A DNA stretch of 64,000 nt, from NCBI GenBank assembly GCA_022559845.1, contig CM040120.1:309912740-309976739 (forward strand), written 5' to 3'. Source of the stretch: Amorphophallus konjac. Lineage: Eukaryota; Streptophyta; Magnoliopsida; Alismatales; Araceae. The position numbers and the translations under genes were made by a program. The notes beneath the pieces are model-generated. The model made no database searches, was not told where the DNA came from, and saw nothing but the letters and a program-made list of their open reading frames with translations. Below, in pieces: positions 54,494 to 64,000 of this stretch. Position 1 is the first letter of the stretch. Each line of letters opens with the position of its first letter.

Positions 54494-55649
54494 AACTCCA
54501 ACGGCCTAAGTAAAGGCCAAGCTCTAGGTCACCACTATGTCAGCCCTAGCTCGGGCATCGAACTCTTGAGTTCCAGCTATACCGACACTCACCAGAAGTG
54601 CCATGCTCCAGATAGCCGCAGACCGGGTTCGTTCGGTCCACCACATTGGTGCTGAGTCAACCTCGGCCCTGCAAAAAAAGGGGGCTGCCATAGCAGCTGC
54701 AAAAATGGGTGACCCACCGCCACCGCCCATGCCTCTAGAAGACAAAGCGAGACTTAAATAAGCCGATGCATCAATAGCACACCGGGGGCAACCACCCCGG
54801 TCTAGTATTCAGCCTTCCAAGCCCAAGCAAGGGGGGGCAACTCCAAGGAGGAGCGCCGGTCCTCCCTCAGATGAATATGGGTCGATAGAAAAGAGACCCA
54901 GCCCATTTGGAGGTCATGAGTCAAGAGATCCCTCCACTCACCAGAATGGCACCAAGCTCAAAATCCAGCAGAGCGGATGCTGGCTCAAAATCCTACTACT
55001 CAGTGAAGCACTCGTCAAGGTAGATTTCAGTCCCTGACAGACTAGGGGCACCAGTTCACCCTCAGAAGCACCTCCTGAAGGGAAAGGGGTAATGCGAATC
55101 ATCAAAAATACTGTAAAGGTGTTCGCATGCTACCCCACCGATATCGACCAGTAACTTGGGAACCCACCTTGACAACGTCAATTAACGATTCGGGGTGAAT
55201 CCCGATGACACCCACCCAGTAGCTCCACAGAAACTCCACCTGCGTCGGCCAACGACTCGGTGGAATCCCTTCCAAAGCCAACTAGTGACACCGGCAAAGC
55301 TCCATCAGGTCCCCACCGGTGGCTACCAGCAAACCCTGGCGGGAGGTCTATCCCTTCGGTATTTATCATGTCCCAAGGGGTATCAACACCTAGGCGGACA
55401 CTCAGTCCAAGCTCAGCTTCGGCCATCATTTTCATTAAGGCCGAGCCACCCAGACCCCAGTCAAAGTCCCAGCCATCTTCAGCAAAGACCAGCCAGTCTT
55501 CGGATTCACCCTAAAGCTTCGAGCTACTCTGCTGAGGGTTGATCCACAATCGCTTCTACAATAGCAACAAGTCGTCGATGGCGCAACCTACAGGCAACGT
55601 CCCCTGAAAGCAACAAGCTAAGGATGACAGCTGCAAGGCTCGCAAGTAC
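54494..55649 (+). other. Unclassified, possibly Tat-derived, degenerate coding-like DNA
   Basis: A plus-strand frame around 54646-55510 reads as Ala/Lys/Pro/Ser-rich protein (AAIAAAKMGDPPPPPMP; later many Ser/Pro) with several stops. PPT-like strings such as AAGCAAGGGGGGGCAACTCC (54822-54841) recall the 3' parts of Tat elements. I cannot name a family. Confidence 0.35.
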
Positions 55650-56164
55650 CATAGTTGTCAAGGCGACCGAAGGCGTCCCTAAGCGCTTTGGCGACAAGGC
55701 GTCCGCTTAGGCGTCGCCTAGGCGACACTTCGGCCACTAATTAAAAAATCTAAATATATATCGTCCAATATATAAATCAAGAATAAAAAATGTGGAAAAC
55801 ATAAAAAAATAAATTATATGAAGAAATTGTTGTAATTAAATTATGTGACAATTATAGAAAACTAAATTATATCAAAAAATTACAAAAAATTCAGAAGTAA
55901 ATGCAAAAGATTCAAAAGTAAATGTAAAAAATTCAAAAAAATTACAAAAGAATATAATAACATCAATAAAATTATAAAAAAGAAAGAGTTAAATGTACAT
56001 AACCAGGTCGGATCCGATTCGGACGGGTCACGGTTGGCCCGCCTTGGCGCCTAGCCCGCCTAGGCGACCGCCCAACTCGCCTTTTCCAATGTCAACAAGG
56101 TGCTGCAGCGCCTAGCCCTTTCAAGAGCGCCTGGGCGCCTAGGCGCCGAGCCTTGACAACTATG
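55650..56164. mobile_element. hAT-type MITE, 515 bp
   Basis: Terminal inverted repeats CATAGTTGTCAAGGC (55650-55664) and GCCTTGACAACTATG (56150-56164). Flanked by 8-bp direct repeats GCAAGTAC (55642-55649) and GCAGGTAC (56165-56172), one mismatch, as expected for hAT elements. The ends are GC-rich with many GGCG/CGCC/TAGGCG strings and the centre (55740-55990) is A/T-rich. No transposase frame. Sequences beginning TAGTTGTCAAGGCG are common short repeats in plants. Confidence 0.8.
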
Positions 56165-56172
56165 GCAGGTAC

Positions 56173-56530
56173 AAAAAAATAAAAACAAATAAAAAAAACA
56201 ACAACAGAGAAGGGGCTAGAAATAGAGATGCCCCGGCGGACTCAACCACTCTCTCCATAAGGAGGTGGCTGGGGGCAAAAAGGCCGCAAACCCAGCTGAG
56301 GTGAAAATCTGTAAGGGCATCTCAGGAAAAATCGGGTAACTCCTCGGTGTGAAAACCCGTAAGGTCGCCCCGAAAAAGGAAAAGGGGGCCAGCTTTGGCG
56401 AAAACTCGAAAGGGCGGTGGAGCTAGTAAAGAGAAAAAAATCTCTCTTCCTCACTAGGAATAGCCAACCACCTCACCCTAAATCCCTGACCGGTCCACCA
56501 CAATAGTGGGCCAGTATACCTTCTACTGGC
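56173..56530 (+). other. Tat-like 3' region fragment
   Basis: Contains repeated 'GTGAAAAYCYGTAAGG' strings (56302-56318 and 56350-56364) and GGCGAAAACTCGAAAGGGCG (56397-56416). Such text is typical of the region around Tat-lineage LTRs. No frame. Confidence 0.35.
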
Positions 56531-56930
56531 CATCACGCCATGATGGTCGGCCTACACCCAGTCTTTGACTAATACACCATCTTGGTCGGTCATCTCCCAG
56601 CATCCACGTCAATACACCATCACGGTCGACCCACCTATTTCCTCCTAGCCTTACACCATCCCAACCAATCTCTTTCCCCTCGACTAATACGCCTGTATGG
56701 CCATTTGGCCTTTACCCTGGCCATACACCTCTACAGTTGGCCTGCACCTACCCATGACTAAAACACCTCCACAGTCAATTAAACACCTGATCTCTGGCCA
56801 AAACACCACAATGGTTGGCCTACACATCATCCAGTTCCTGTCCAATACACCTTCCCGGTTGGTTAAACCCCTAACCTTTGGCCAATACGCTTCTTCGATC
56901 GGCCTACGTTAATTCTTGGCCTATCGCCAC
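56531..56930. repeat. Degenerate ~39-bp tandem repeat, about 10 units
   Basis: Units begin near 56533, 56571, 56611, 56652, 56686, 56722, 56760, 56800, 56844 and 56884 (spacing 34-44 bp). Approximate consensus AATACACCNYNNCGGTCGGCC with variable filler. Confidence 0.65.
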
Positions 56931-57005
56931 CACAACCCAGAACCTCAGCCTTTGCATCACCAAAGTCGATCCGTTCAATCTTCAGTACAAGCTCCAACTG
57001 CAAGC

Positions 57006-59028
57006 TGATGTGGGACGGATGACGCGACCGGACTAAGATGTACGATAGACGCAATGTGCGGCCAGCACTAGCACGCTAAAGGCAAGTTGGGCGGCTGACC
57101 ACCGTGGTGTTCTCCGGGTGGAGACGTCTCTCAACAGCAACTCTAACTAGCCCGATGATCATCCCTTGCGAGGGAAACGTGGGATCGTAGCAGTTAAGGA
57201 ACCACTGTCGCCTAGGGTATACAATTCGAGCTCGGTGCCCGGCTGAAACTAAGGAACGGTTCTCACTCTCACAATCACGGTGACTCGTGACTGACTAGGG
57301 CCCTAATCACACATGCACGACATATAAGACAACATACTAAATAAAGCAAATGCCGGCGGGAAGGAACGTCGTGCATACCTCCATGACTAGTGCGTGGGGA
57401 AGAAACCCAGGCCGATTCTGACAACCCCGATACACGCTAGTGAAAGAATAATTACAACCCAAATTTTATCGCCCACTCCTCGCAGGGAGATAACAGGCTA
57501 CAATGCTGATTTCGGGGCTGCTGGATAACGGGCTGATGGGCAGCAGTCGACGGCGGTGTAGAGGCGAAGGGACGACGCTCGGATCCCGATCTTTCGATTC
57601 TGCCCACGCAGTCCAGCCGGCGCAGTCGACTTGCAGGAGGTGGTACGGCTAGATCCGGGGCGGGATCGAGGTGCCGTTTGTTGGGATGCGTAGAGGACTG
57701 GGTGCCGTTCGACCTGTCCAAGCGGCACATCGAGATCTGCTACGGATCGGACGTGACAGCTTCTACAATCCGGGTCTGGTTCTGCTCTAGCAGATCTGCA
57801 CAGGGAGCAAAGAAATTGTGGAACAATTCATGGCGGGGTGGGATTGAGGCACCGCTTGTTGGGGATTGTCGGAGACGGCCGAAGGAAGATCCTGATCAAA
57901 GGCCTCGATCAGATCTGATAGGTTGACGGCGTGGGATATCCCGCAAGTTGCTGCGGGATCCGGTCGGATCTGCACAGGTCGGCCTGCGCAGTCCCACGAA
58001 AAGCTTCACCACGCCAAGCCCGGACCTCGGATCGGCACGAAACTAGCGGCGATGTGGAGCTGATAGAAAAAGGCACGATCTATGAAGATTTCAGCTCCAA
58101 AGGTGCCGTGAGAAGGGCTGGAGAATTTTCGTATCAGGGATGTAGATCTCTGGACTGCGCGGATGGACAGAACTGTGCGGCGCCACGGCTCAAATTGTTT
58201 CCAGAGATCCGCGGCTCCGATCGACACGAAACCAGCACCAAAACGATCCTATCTCGCAGAAGTACCTTTGGTAATTTTACCAGGACCAGATATGAAGAGG
58301 ATAGGGTGGTGGGTGATTCGTGATCCAGGGAAGATTTCTGGACGTGCGGAAGTGGCACAACACACGAATGGGATGATAACGGGCCTCGACGTCGCACCTC
58401 GGCGTCGGGGAGTCGCACCCCAGCTAGATCCTGTCACGGGATCTAGGGCTCCTGAGCTTCTCACTCAAGGAGGAACACAAGAGAATCACTCTCTAAAACA
58501 CTCAGTTTTTTCATAAATTCATAAATTTCTCATTTGTACAAGATACATGCTATTTATAGACACATGGGGGAGGGCATGGGGAGAGGAGGGCCACCAAGAG
58601 AGAGGAGGGGAAGGTGATCTATGTACGAGGGGCGGTGGGAAGGAGGAATTTTTCCTCCTCTTTGGCTGGTCAAGGAAAGGGGGTGGCAGCCAACCTCCCT
58701 TACCATGCATTCACACTAAACCAAGACTCATTCACGCTTGGTCCTAGATCCTTTTCACACCTAGCACACTAAGCCCATAGACTTGTTCATACTTAACCCC
58801 TTTGGCCCATTTAAAGCCCAAAGCACATTAACTCTAGCCCATTAATCTATTCTAGCCCATTTACCATACAATAGTACAATTGTCCAACATGGACTAAAAT
58901 AGGGCCCATCATAACCTAAAAAATGTGAAATAAGGATGATGGCTTGGTCGATGCGTCCACGTCCTCCTTGAGCTGAAGATACTCTGGTGTGTCGTCGTTC
59001 CCGGGGTGTATGACGGCTTATGTCCTCA
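57006..59028 (-). mobile_element. Chromovirus C 3' LTR
   Basis: 2023 bp; starts TGATGTGGGACGGATG and ends TTATGTCCTCA on the plus strand. Left flank CAAGC (57001-57005) is the probable TSD. Minus-strand TATA at 58551-58560. Two ATCG[GA]CACGAAAC[TC]AGC strings (about 58032 and 58218) are an internal repeat. No gene inside. Confidence 0.75.
58551..58560 (-). promoter_or_regulatory. TATA box of chromovirus C LTR
   Basis: TCTATAAATA on the minus strand, about 470 bp from the outer U3 end. Confidence 0.6.
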
Positions 59029-59575
59029 CCAATTCTCCCTGGGTGGGAGGAACTCGACCCTGTCGAGTAAGGGTCTCGAGGCTTGAGCTCTCCATGTGTG
59101 ATCTAGGCGTTGTTCATCACGGGACGTCCTTGCCAACGCACTGAGAAGTGTTGGTAGGCTCTGTTCCTGGTGGTGGTCACCTGCTCATCCAGTATACAAT
59201 CTATATGCTCGCGTTGTTGTAATGGGGCTGGAAGAGGTGGATTCTCGGATGGTGTGTCACTCACAACAGGAGGACAAAGCCCAAAAACTCACTAGGGATC
59301 ACCGCGGGGTTCCAATATGCTACCAGATCTAGAACATTAAACGTCGAACTGACACCATAGTCGTCTGGTAGTTCAATAACATATGCATTCGAACCCACTC
59401 ATTTTCTCAACTTGAAAAGGGCTGGCACCACGGGCCTGGAGTTTCTTCACGGTCCCCGAGGGAAACCGTTCAGGTATGACCCTGATCATGAAATACTCTC
59501 CCTTTCAGAACTCACGGGCACATCGGCGTGCATCAGCTAACTCCTTATACGTGCATTGCTGGCCTTTTGTTTGGA
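59029..59575 (-). pseudogene. Integrase C-terminus and chromodomain remnant (chromovirus C)
   Basis: Translating the minus strand gives, in order, ELADARRC, MIRVIPERFPSGT, NAYVIELPDDYGVSSTFNV, EHIDCILDEQVTTTRNRAYQ and FSVRWQGRP. These match the integrase C-terminal region followed by a chromodomain in plant chromoviruses. Several stops and frame changes are present. The chromodomain would bind modified histones and guide integration in an active element. The LTR begins right after the DPYSTGSSSHPG tail. Confidence 0.65.
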
Positions 59576-59788
59576 TGACTTTATGCAAACTCCATAGGCA
59601 AGACAAACAAACTGTATAAGCAAAACATACTCATACATGACCCTAGACAAACATAGACACCCATAGTAATACTTGCATACAAACGACGCAACCCAAGGTT
59701 GGGGACTCCTAGACATCCTAACATGTACCTACTGGCTTCTTATTGGGTTTCAGGGGTTTGGGAGGATCACACCAAATTGCATATTGTC

Positions 59789-60347
59789 CTAGTTTTGAGT
59801 ACCCAGGACGTCAGCGTACTCTTTTAATAGCTCATCAAAGAACTCCTCCGCGAGTTCTGGATCCGGCTCATAGCTGACCGGCACTAGCTCTGGTGTGGGG
59901 TCACGAGCTGGAGTGTCTGAAATAGTCAGCGATTCTAGGGTGGGACACTTGGCCGCATAATGGCCAACTCCACCACACCTATAGCACTGGTCACGTGGCC
60001 CTGTGCTTGAGGATGCTCCTCCGGTCATCGGTCCTTTTCCCTTGTCTTCTCGACGGGCCGGGGGTGGTGGGAGCTGAGGTCAGGCAGGCAACGTGGGCTG
60101 TTGAGGGCGGGGAGCGGGGAAGGATGCCTGCTGGCATGGGGGAGGGTCCCTTAGAGGGAGAGAGTGAGGCCCGAGAGTAGTGGGGTCCTGACGAGGGGTT
60201 CCGGGGGATGAGCTACTGGAAATCGACTATAAGAACTGGGCATGGTACAAGAGTCAGACCCACGCTGATAGATGGTCCTCGGTCGCTGGACGGGAGCGAA
60301 CTCTGACTCAAACTACTCCAACTCGAGAGCGACATGATATGCGGCCT
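59789..60347 (-). pseudogene. Gag C-terminal part with zinc knuckle (chromovirus C)
   Basis: Frame 60028-59789 carries an intact CCHC knuckle, CYRCGGVGHYAAKC, followed by an acidic tail (DELLKEYADVLG). Upstream (60040-60347) a Pro/Arg-rich linker and the HVALELE block match chromovirus B Gag, with stops. It is cut at 60347 by the next LTR. Confidence 0.7.
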
Positions 60348-60730
60348 TGTGGACGTCAAAAATGATGAGTATACGGCATGCACGTCCCGGCACCCGAAAA
60401 TAAGTCAAGGACGGAGAGGCCAAATAAACCCCATATCTCGTCCAATCAGGGAAAAAACACACATGGTGGCCCGCTACCTAATAAAGAGGCTTCTGGAGCT
60501 GAAGAAATAGCCCTGGCCCCTCAAAATAAGGTGCCAAAGGCTGAATCAGGAAGAAACCCGAGTAATCTAACGCGGGTTCGGCACGTGTCGAAAATCACTT
60601 GGAATCGCAAACCGAGGCCCAAAAGCTTCAAAATGGACACCCCGGAAGCGGTGCATTAAAACTAAAGGCAGTGCTGGAGGCCAAGCATTTGTCTGAGCTA
60701 TTTCAGAACCGGGGCAAAACCTCTTGACAC

Positions 60731-60895
60731 TTAAACCGGCGCGCCCATGGATGGTCTTGAACCGGCCCGCCCCCCCTTCTCTTGCTGAACCGATGCGCCC
60801 ATGGAAGCATGCTAAACCGGCGCGCCCCTACTTTGAATGATAAACCCAGCGTGCCCCACGTGGCCATTTGTATGAGGGCTAAACCGGCGAGCCCC
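60731..60895 (+). repeat. AAACCGGCGCGCCC motif array in U3
   Basis: Six variants starting near 60731, 60756, 60785, 60811, 60840 and 60879. Consensus TAAACCGGCGCGCCCC. They lie 330-520 bp upstream of the TATA boxes. Confidence 0.75.
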
Positions 60896-61224
60896 CTGGC
60901 CACACCGGTTTAACCCGAAGCCGTCCCATCTCTGAACTGACACTCTGTTTCGCATCAGTCTCACGCGCAGAAGTTGAAGTAACATAGCATTCAATGCTAC
61001 GAAGCCCTGTCTACACCTCCGTTCGACAGCGCGTTGGCATCAACTGCGAAGGCAAGCAGTGACGGTGGCAGCAACAACATATCTCCCGGCAAACCCGTAA
61101 TCATCTTATCCTCGGACGAACGCCAGCGTACGCCATGAATCAACGAAAGCCAACGCAACAAGTCAACTCCTGACGTTGCTGCGAACGAGGCAGAGGTGGC
61201 AGGAACCCTCCTCCACTGTCCGTT

Positions 61225-61254
61225 CTATAAGAAAGGCAACCCGTCCTATATATA
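61225..61254 (+). promoter_or_regulatory. Twin TATA boxes of Tat/Ogre-type LTR
   Basis: CTATAAG at 61225-61231 and TATATATA at 61247-61254; the second is followed by GGGGCC. Either could set the transcription start. Confidence 0.55.
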
Positions 61255-61521
61255 TGGGGCCTGCTCGACGGAGCAAGTGGTTGGTGGTTGGTTGGTTGGC
61301 AAGGAGAAGAGAGGCCATTCGAAGAGAAAAGAGGATCCACCCACCTGCGTCTGTGGAGAAAAGAAAAGGGAGGGAGTGTGAGAGAAGAGAGGTGAGCTCG
61401 GGGAAGGGGCTTGGGCTCTGCTCTCCTCCGACTGGTGTATCTTCTCTTCTTCACTTCTGCTTTCATTTGTTATGGCATAGTCTCCCTCTGTGTACTCTGT
61501 CCCCCCTTTCTTCTATGAATG

Positions 61522-61527
61522 AATAAA
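61522..61527 (+). terminator. Poly(A) signal of Tat/Ogre-type LTR
   Basis: AATAAA within ATGAATGAATAAAAAGAAG, ~270 bp after the TATA, the usual place for the R-region signal. Confidence 0.55.
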
Positions 61528-62377
61528 AAGAAGTGTCTTTTGCAAATATACATAGCGTCTTATTTCATGGGTCTCTTCTCCCTTCCTTCCTACCTTCTAG
61601 TCACTCGGGGCCCTCGGAAGCTTGCCACTCTGTGGCATGACCTTTTAGGGAACCCGTTTGAAGGGTGAACAATTATAGACGTCCATGGCGAACATCCATC
61701 CCTGCAGAACTCCTATGGAGCTACGGCCCGTGAGTTGTTAGAACCCCTTGAAGGCTGGTCCTCGGGCTTCTCTACTTGCTTCAGGGTCATCGGACAGCCG
61801 TCCCCGGCTCCTCCAATGTAATACCCCACGATTTTATAAACAATATTTTAAATTTTCTAGAAACATAATTAGATTTTCTAAGATTTTTCTAGAATTAATT
61901 CAAGGCCAATGGGCTATTAGATGAATTATAGTTAATTAAATCTAATTATTAAAGCCCAATACTATGTAAATAAATCCAATTGGCCCAAAAGGACCTAAAA
62001 CCAAGCTCATAAGGTTTGGCCCATATTCTAGAACCTTAGACTAATGTATTTTTAGAATTTAAGAGGATAATTACTCTTTAGTAGATAAATAAATGGATAA
62101 TAATAGGAGATAATATCAAAGAGTTTGAAACTGTTCAAATTTGGCAGAAACGGTCTATCGCGAGATTGCATAGAACAAGAAACGGTCTAGCCCTAGACCG
62201 CTAGGCTCTGTAGATTCCGTGAGTGGAAGAAAGTGCAAAAAGATTAGATTTTTGGCATCCAAACGCCTAGAGACCGAAGTATGAAGACTTGTAAGCATGC
62301 TTGGGACTCTTAGAGATCGATCTAATACCTAATTTGGACTCTAAGTTTGTGCAAATCCCTAAAACTCTAGTTAAACC

Positions 62378-62385
62378 TATAAATA
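62378..62385 (+). promoter_or_regulatory. TATA box of Tekay-like LTR
   Basis: TATAAATA within AACCTATAAATAGACCCC. Confidence 0.6.
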
Positions 62386-62514
62386 GACCCCAGATCTCAC
62401 CTACGCGACCCTTACTTTTGGCTCAGGTGGAACTAAGATAAAGAGATCGAATTAGAGGTAAGTTTCTTCTAAGAATTTTTTCATTTTAGTTAGATCTAAC
62501 TTTCCTCAAAATTT

Positions 62515-62832
62515 CAGTCTAGGAGATCAAGCCTACGGGAAGTTAGAGGCCTCTAAAGTTGCTGGTTCAGCACAAGAATCTCAGGAACCTATGCGACCGG
62601 GTCAAATTGAAAAGTGAAATAGAAGCCTTAAACGAGGTAATTAGATAGAGGTTCTTTAGAGTTATTTGTTCCTTTTAGTACCCTCTTCTTACCCTCCAAA
62701 TTTCGTGGTCATAGGTAAAAGGAATCAAGAGATAGAAGGTCACGAAGTTGCTTGTTCGGTTCAGAAAGAGCAGGAACTAGGGTTAACTTCCAGCCCTAAA
62801 TTCGAAGTCTAAAGTCCAGGACAGAGGTAGGT
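62515..62832 (+). repeat. Two-copy degenerate repeat downstream of the Tekay-like TATA
   Basis: Units about 62515-62640 and 62705-62832 share AGTTGCT.GTTC, CAGGAAC and a terminal GAGGTA; a third GAGGTAAG occurs at 62455-62462. Similarity is weak but ordered. Confidence 0.4.
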
Positions 62833-64000
62833 TATCTCATGAATGGATTAAACATGACATTAGGGATAAAAGCCCTCTGATTTCAGTCAATTTCATGTAT
62901 TGTACACCGAGAATTTTATGATTTATTGGGACTATACACTTAGTATACTCCTCATGCATAATTCTTAGCCCTAATTAAGTTAACGGGGGAATTTTCTTGT
63001 TTATTACACAAACCCATGCATATTGGTTGGCCTATATTCATTGTATCATGCTATAGAGTTTATATAAGTTGATTTCCATGCATGATATGCCTTAGATTAG
63101 TATTGTATTTTAGTATTATTGAGTTTTCTGTTAGCACAGGAAGAAACGGTCTTTCTGTAGACTGCCAGAAACCCTAGCGGTCGTACGATAGACCGTTTGG
63201 CCCAGTGAAACGGTCCTACATTAGACCGTTTGTATTTTTTGATTTCTGTGATATTGTTAACCTGAAACATATTACAGATTAGCCCTAACTATTGTATGTT
63301 AAGCCTAGTTAAGTAGGTTTTACTCCTTTTTCAAGTGATATTTTCATATACCTAGTTATGTTAACAGAACATTCTAGTAGATTTTATGATTCTTCATGCA
63401 CTTAGAATTATTTTTAAACTTATGATTATTTTCATGACCAAATCATATACTTTTATAATTAACTTAAATTTATATGATTCATGGACTAGTAATGATTTGA
63501 TCGCTGTTACCATTATCTTTCTCTTCTAGAGTCATTTTCTTAAGTACATGGCACATATCCCAGTATGATTGTCATTAGTTACACCTTTGCACATTAAGTA
63601 CACAATCTTGGACTTGATAACCTCTCCATTGGATATTCCTTCCAACGGACTAGGAAATCTTGTTTCAAGGCCTCCGTAAGACTCCGCGAGCCTGGGATTC
63701 CCACTAGGACGTCGAGCTGGTTGTACCATAAAAGCCCATTATCTAGAGAGCACTTTTATCGGTGTTTTGTGAGATCTGGACCTTTGCGGCCATATCCTAG
63801 ACCGCTACAGTCATTAAGCGGCCTTTCCTATGAGCCCTAGGATCCAGGAGATTTCACTATGTCGACTTTTTCTGTTTCATACATAAAACGGTCCTGCACT
63901 AGACCGCTTGTCTTAAGAAAAGGTCCAGTAAACGACCGCTTGGTTCCTAAAATTGTCTAACCCGAGGTTTGACCTTTCGGGTTAGTTTTTTTGAGTTCTT

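Larger units (their letters stand above)
57006..60347 (-). mobile_element. Chromovirus C, internally deleted and cut at its 5' side
   Basis: 3' LTR 57006-59028, then (moving right, i.e. toward the 5' side) a chromodomain and integrase C-terminal remnant, then directly the C-terminal half of gag, which is truncated at 60347 by a plus-strand Tat/Ogre-type LTR. Protease, reverse transcriptase, RNase H and integrase core are missing between about 59575 and 59790. Confidence 0.7.
60348..61816 (+). mobile_element. Tat/Ogre-type LTR, plus strand, interrupted at 61816
   Basis: Starts TGTGGACGTCAAAAAT, matching TGTTGACACTAAAAAT at the start of the Ogre-like LTR (48515, minus strand), and interrupts the chromovirus C gag. 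U3 contains the CCGGCGCGCC motif array, then TATA boxes and a poly(A) signal; U5 is cut by a Tekay-like LTR at 61817. The TSD would be GGCCT (60343-60347). The frame at 60378-60659 lies in U3 and has no known domain. Confidence 0.6.
62151..63938. repeat. Eight CGGTC-N8-GACCG dyads
   Basis: Sites at 62151-62168, 62183-62200, 63147-63164, 63178-63195, 63211-63228, 63787-63804, 63889-63906 and 63921-63938. All have exactly 8 bases between the arms; five are perfect in both arms or nearly so, and most spacers end in TA. The best copy extends to AAACGGTC...GACCGTTT (63208-63231). Confidence 0.8.
61817..64000 (+). mobile_element. Tekay/Del-like LTR, 5' part (runs off the window)
   Basis: Starts TGTAATACCCCACG, the usual start of plant Tekay/Del LTRs; the preceding TCCAA (61812-61816) would be the TSD. 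TATA at 62378-62385. No long frame. Contains eight CGGTC-N8-GACCG dyads and a two-copy degenerate repeat with GAGGTAA/GAGGTAG ends. Whether it belongs to the same family as 1-1023 cannot be judged because the two pieces cover different parts of an LTR. Its inner edge is not seen. Confidence 0.6.

Noticed and set aside
60378..60659. 93-codon plus-strand frame as a LINE ORF1 or host gene
   Set aside because: It lies in the U3 of a Tat/Ogre-type LTR starting at 60348 and has no recognisable domain.
1..64000. tRNA, rRNA or snoRNA genes and protein-coding host genes
   Set aside because: None found by eye: no tRNA A/B-box clover-leaf, no rRNA text, and every long frame belongs to a transposable element.

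Overview
This window is intergenic DNA from a repeat-rich plant genome, almost certainly a flowering plant with a large genome. I see no host gene, no rRNA or tRNA gene and nothing bacterial. Nearly all of it is LTR retrotransposons nested inside one another, plus one hAT-type MITE. Boundaries rest on TG...CA termini, target-site duplications (TSDs), primer-binding sites (PBS), polypurine tracts (PPT) and reading frames that resume in frame on the far side of an insertion.

Layout, left to right. (1) 1-1023: the end of a Tekay/Del-like LTR, inserted into the next element. (2) 1024-29466: a Copia element of SIRE/Maximus type on the minus strand, with gag but no recognisable pol. Two elements sit inside its gag: a plus-strand non-autonomous chromovirus-related element (5630-13000, TSD CTATC) and an Athila element on the minus strand (14172-25949, TSD GTCTT), which splits the Gag zinc knuckle. 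(3) 29467-48515: a minus-strand Ty3/gypsy element of Tat/Ogre type with a ~5.0 kb LTR and two diverged gag-like segments in tandem. A second, pol-less Athila (35244-43257, TSD GGAAG) interrupts its gag, and the SIRE-like element interrupts its 3' side. (4) 48516-~54.5 kb: a decayed minus-strand chromovirus (B) into whose RNase H the Ogre-like element jumped. (5) ~54.5-57.0 kb: unclassified, possibly Tat-derived DNA with a hAT MITE and a ~39-bp degenerate tandem repeat. (6) 57006-60347: a second chromovirus (C), internally deleted. (7) 60348-61816: a plus-strand Tat/Ogre-type LTR cut by a Tekay-like LTR (61817-end).

Relative ages follow from nesting: chromoviruses B and C are oldest, then the Ogre-like elements, then the SIRE-like element and Athila-2, then Athila-1 and the chromovirus-related non-autonomous element. 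The Tekay insertion at 1023 postdates the SIRE-like element. Athila-1 is potentially young: its LTRs are equal in length (1931 bp) and its gag-pol frame is broken only by three in-frame stops.

The most unusual content is non-coding or non-catalytic. There are roughly 50 copies of an 11-bp motif in the SIRE U3. A duplicated, multi-helix RNA domain lies in both Athila leaders. Eight CGGTC-N8-GACCG dyads with an invariant spacer occur in the right-hand Tekay-like LTR. The Ogre-like LTR carries ~80-bp-period palindromic repeats and arrays of an AAACGGCG motif. Two long reading frames lack any enzyme domain: 644 codons in Athila-2, and a Gag-head/integrase-tail frame with GCPGPP repeats in the chromovirus-related element. 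All lineage names are judgements from motifs read by eye; no database search was possible.
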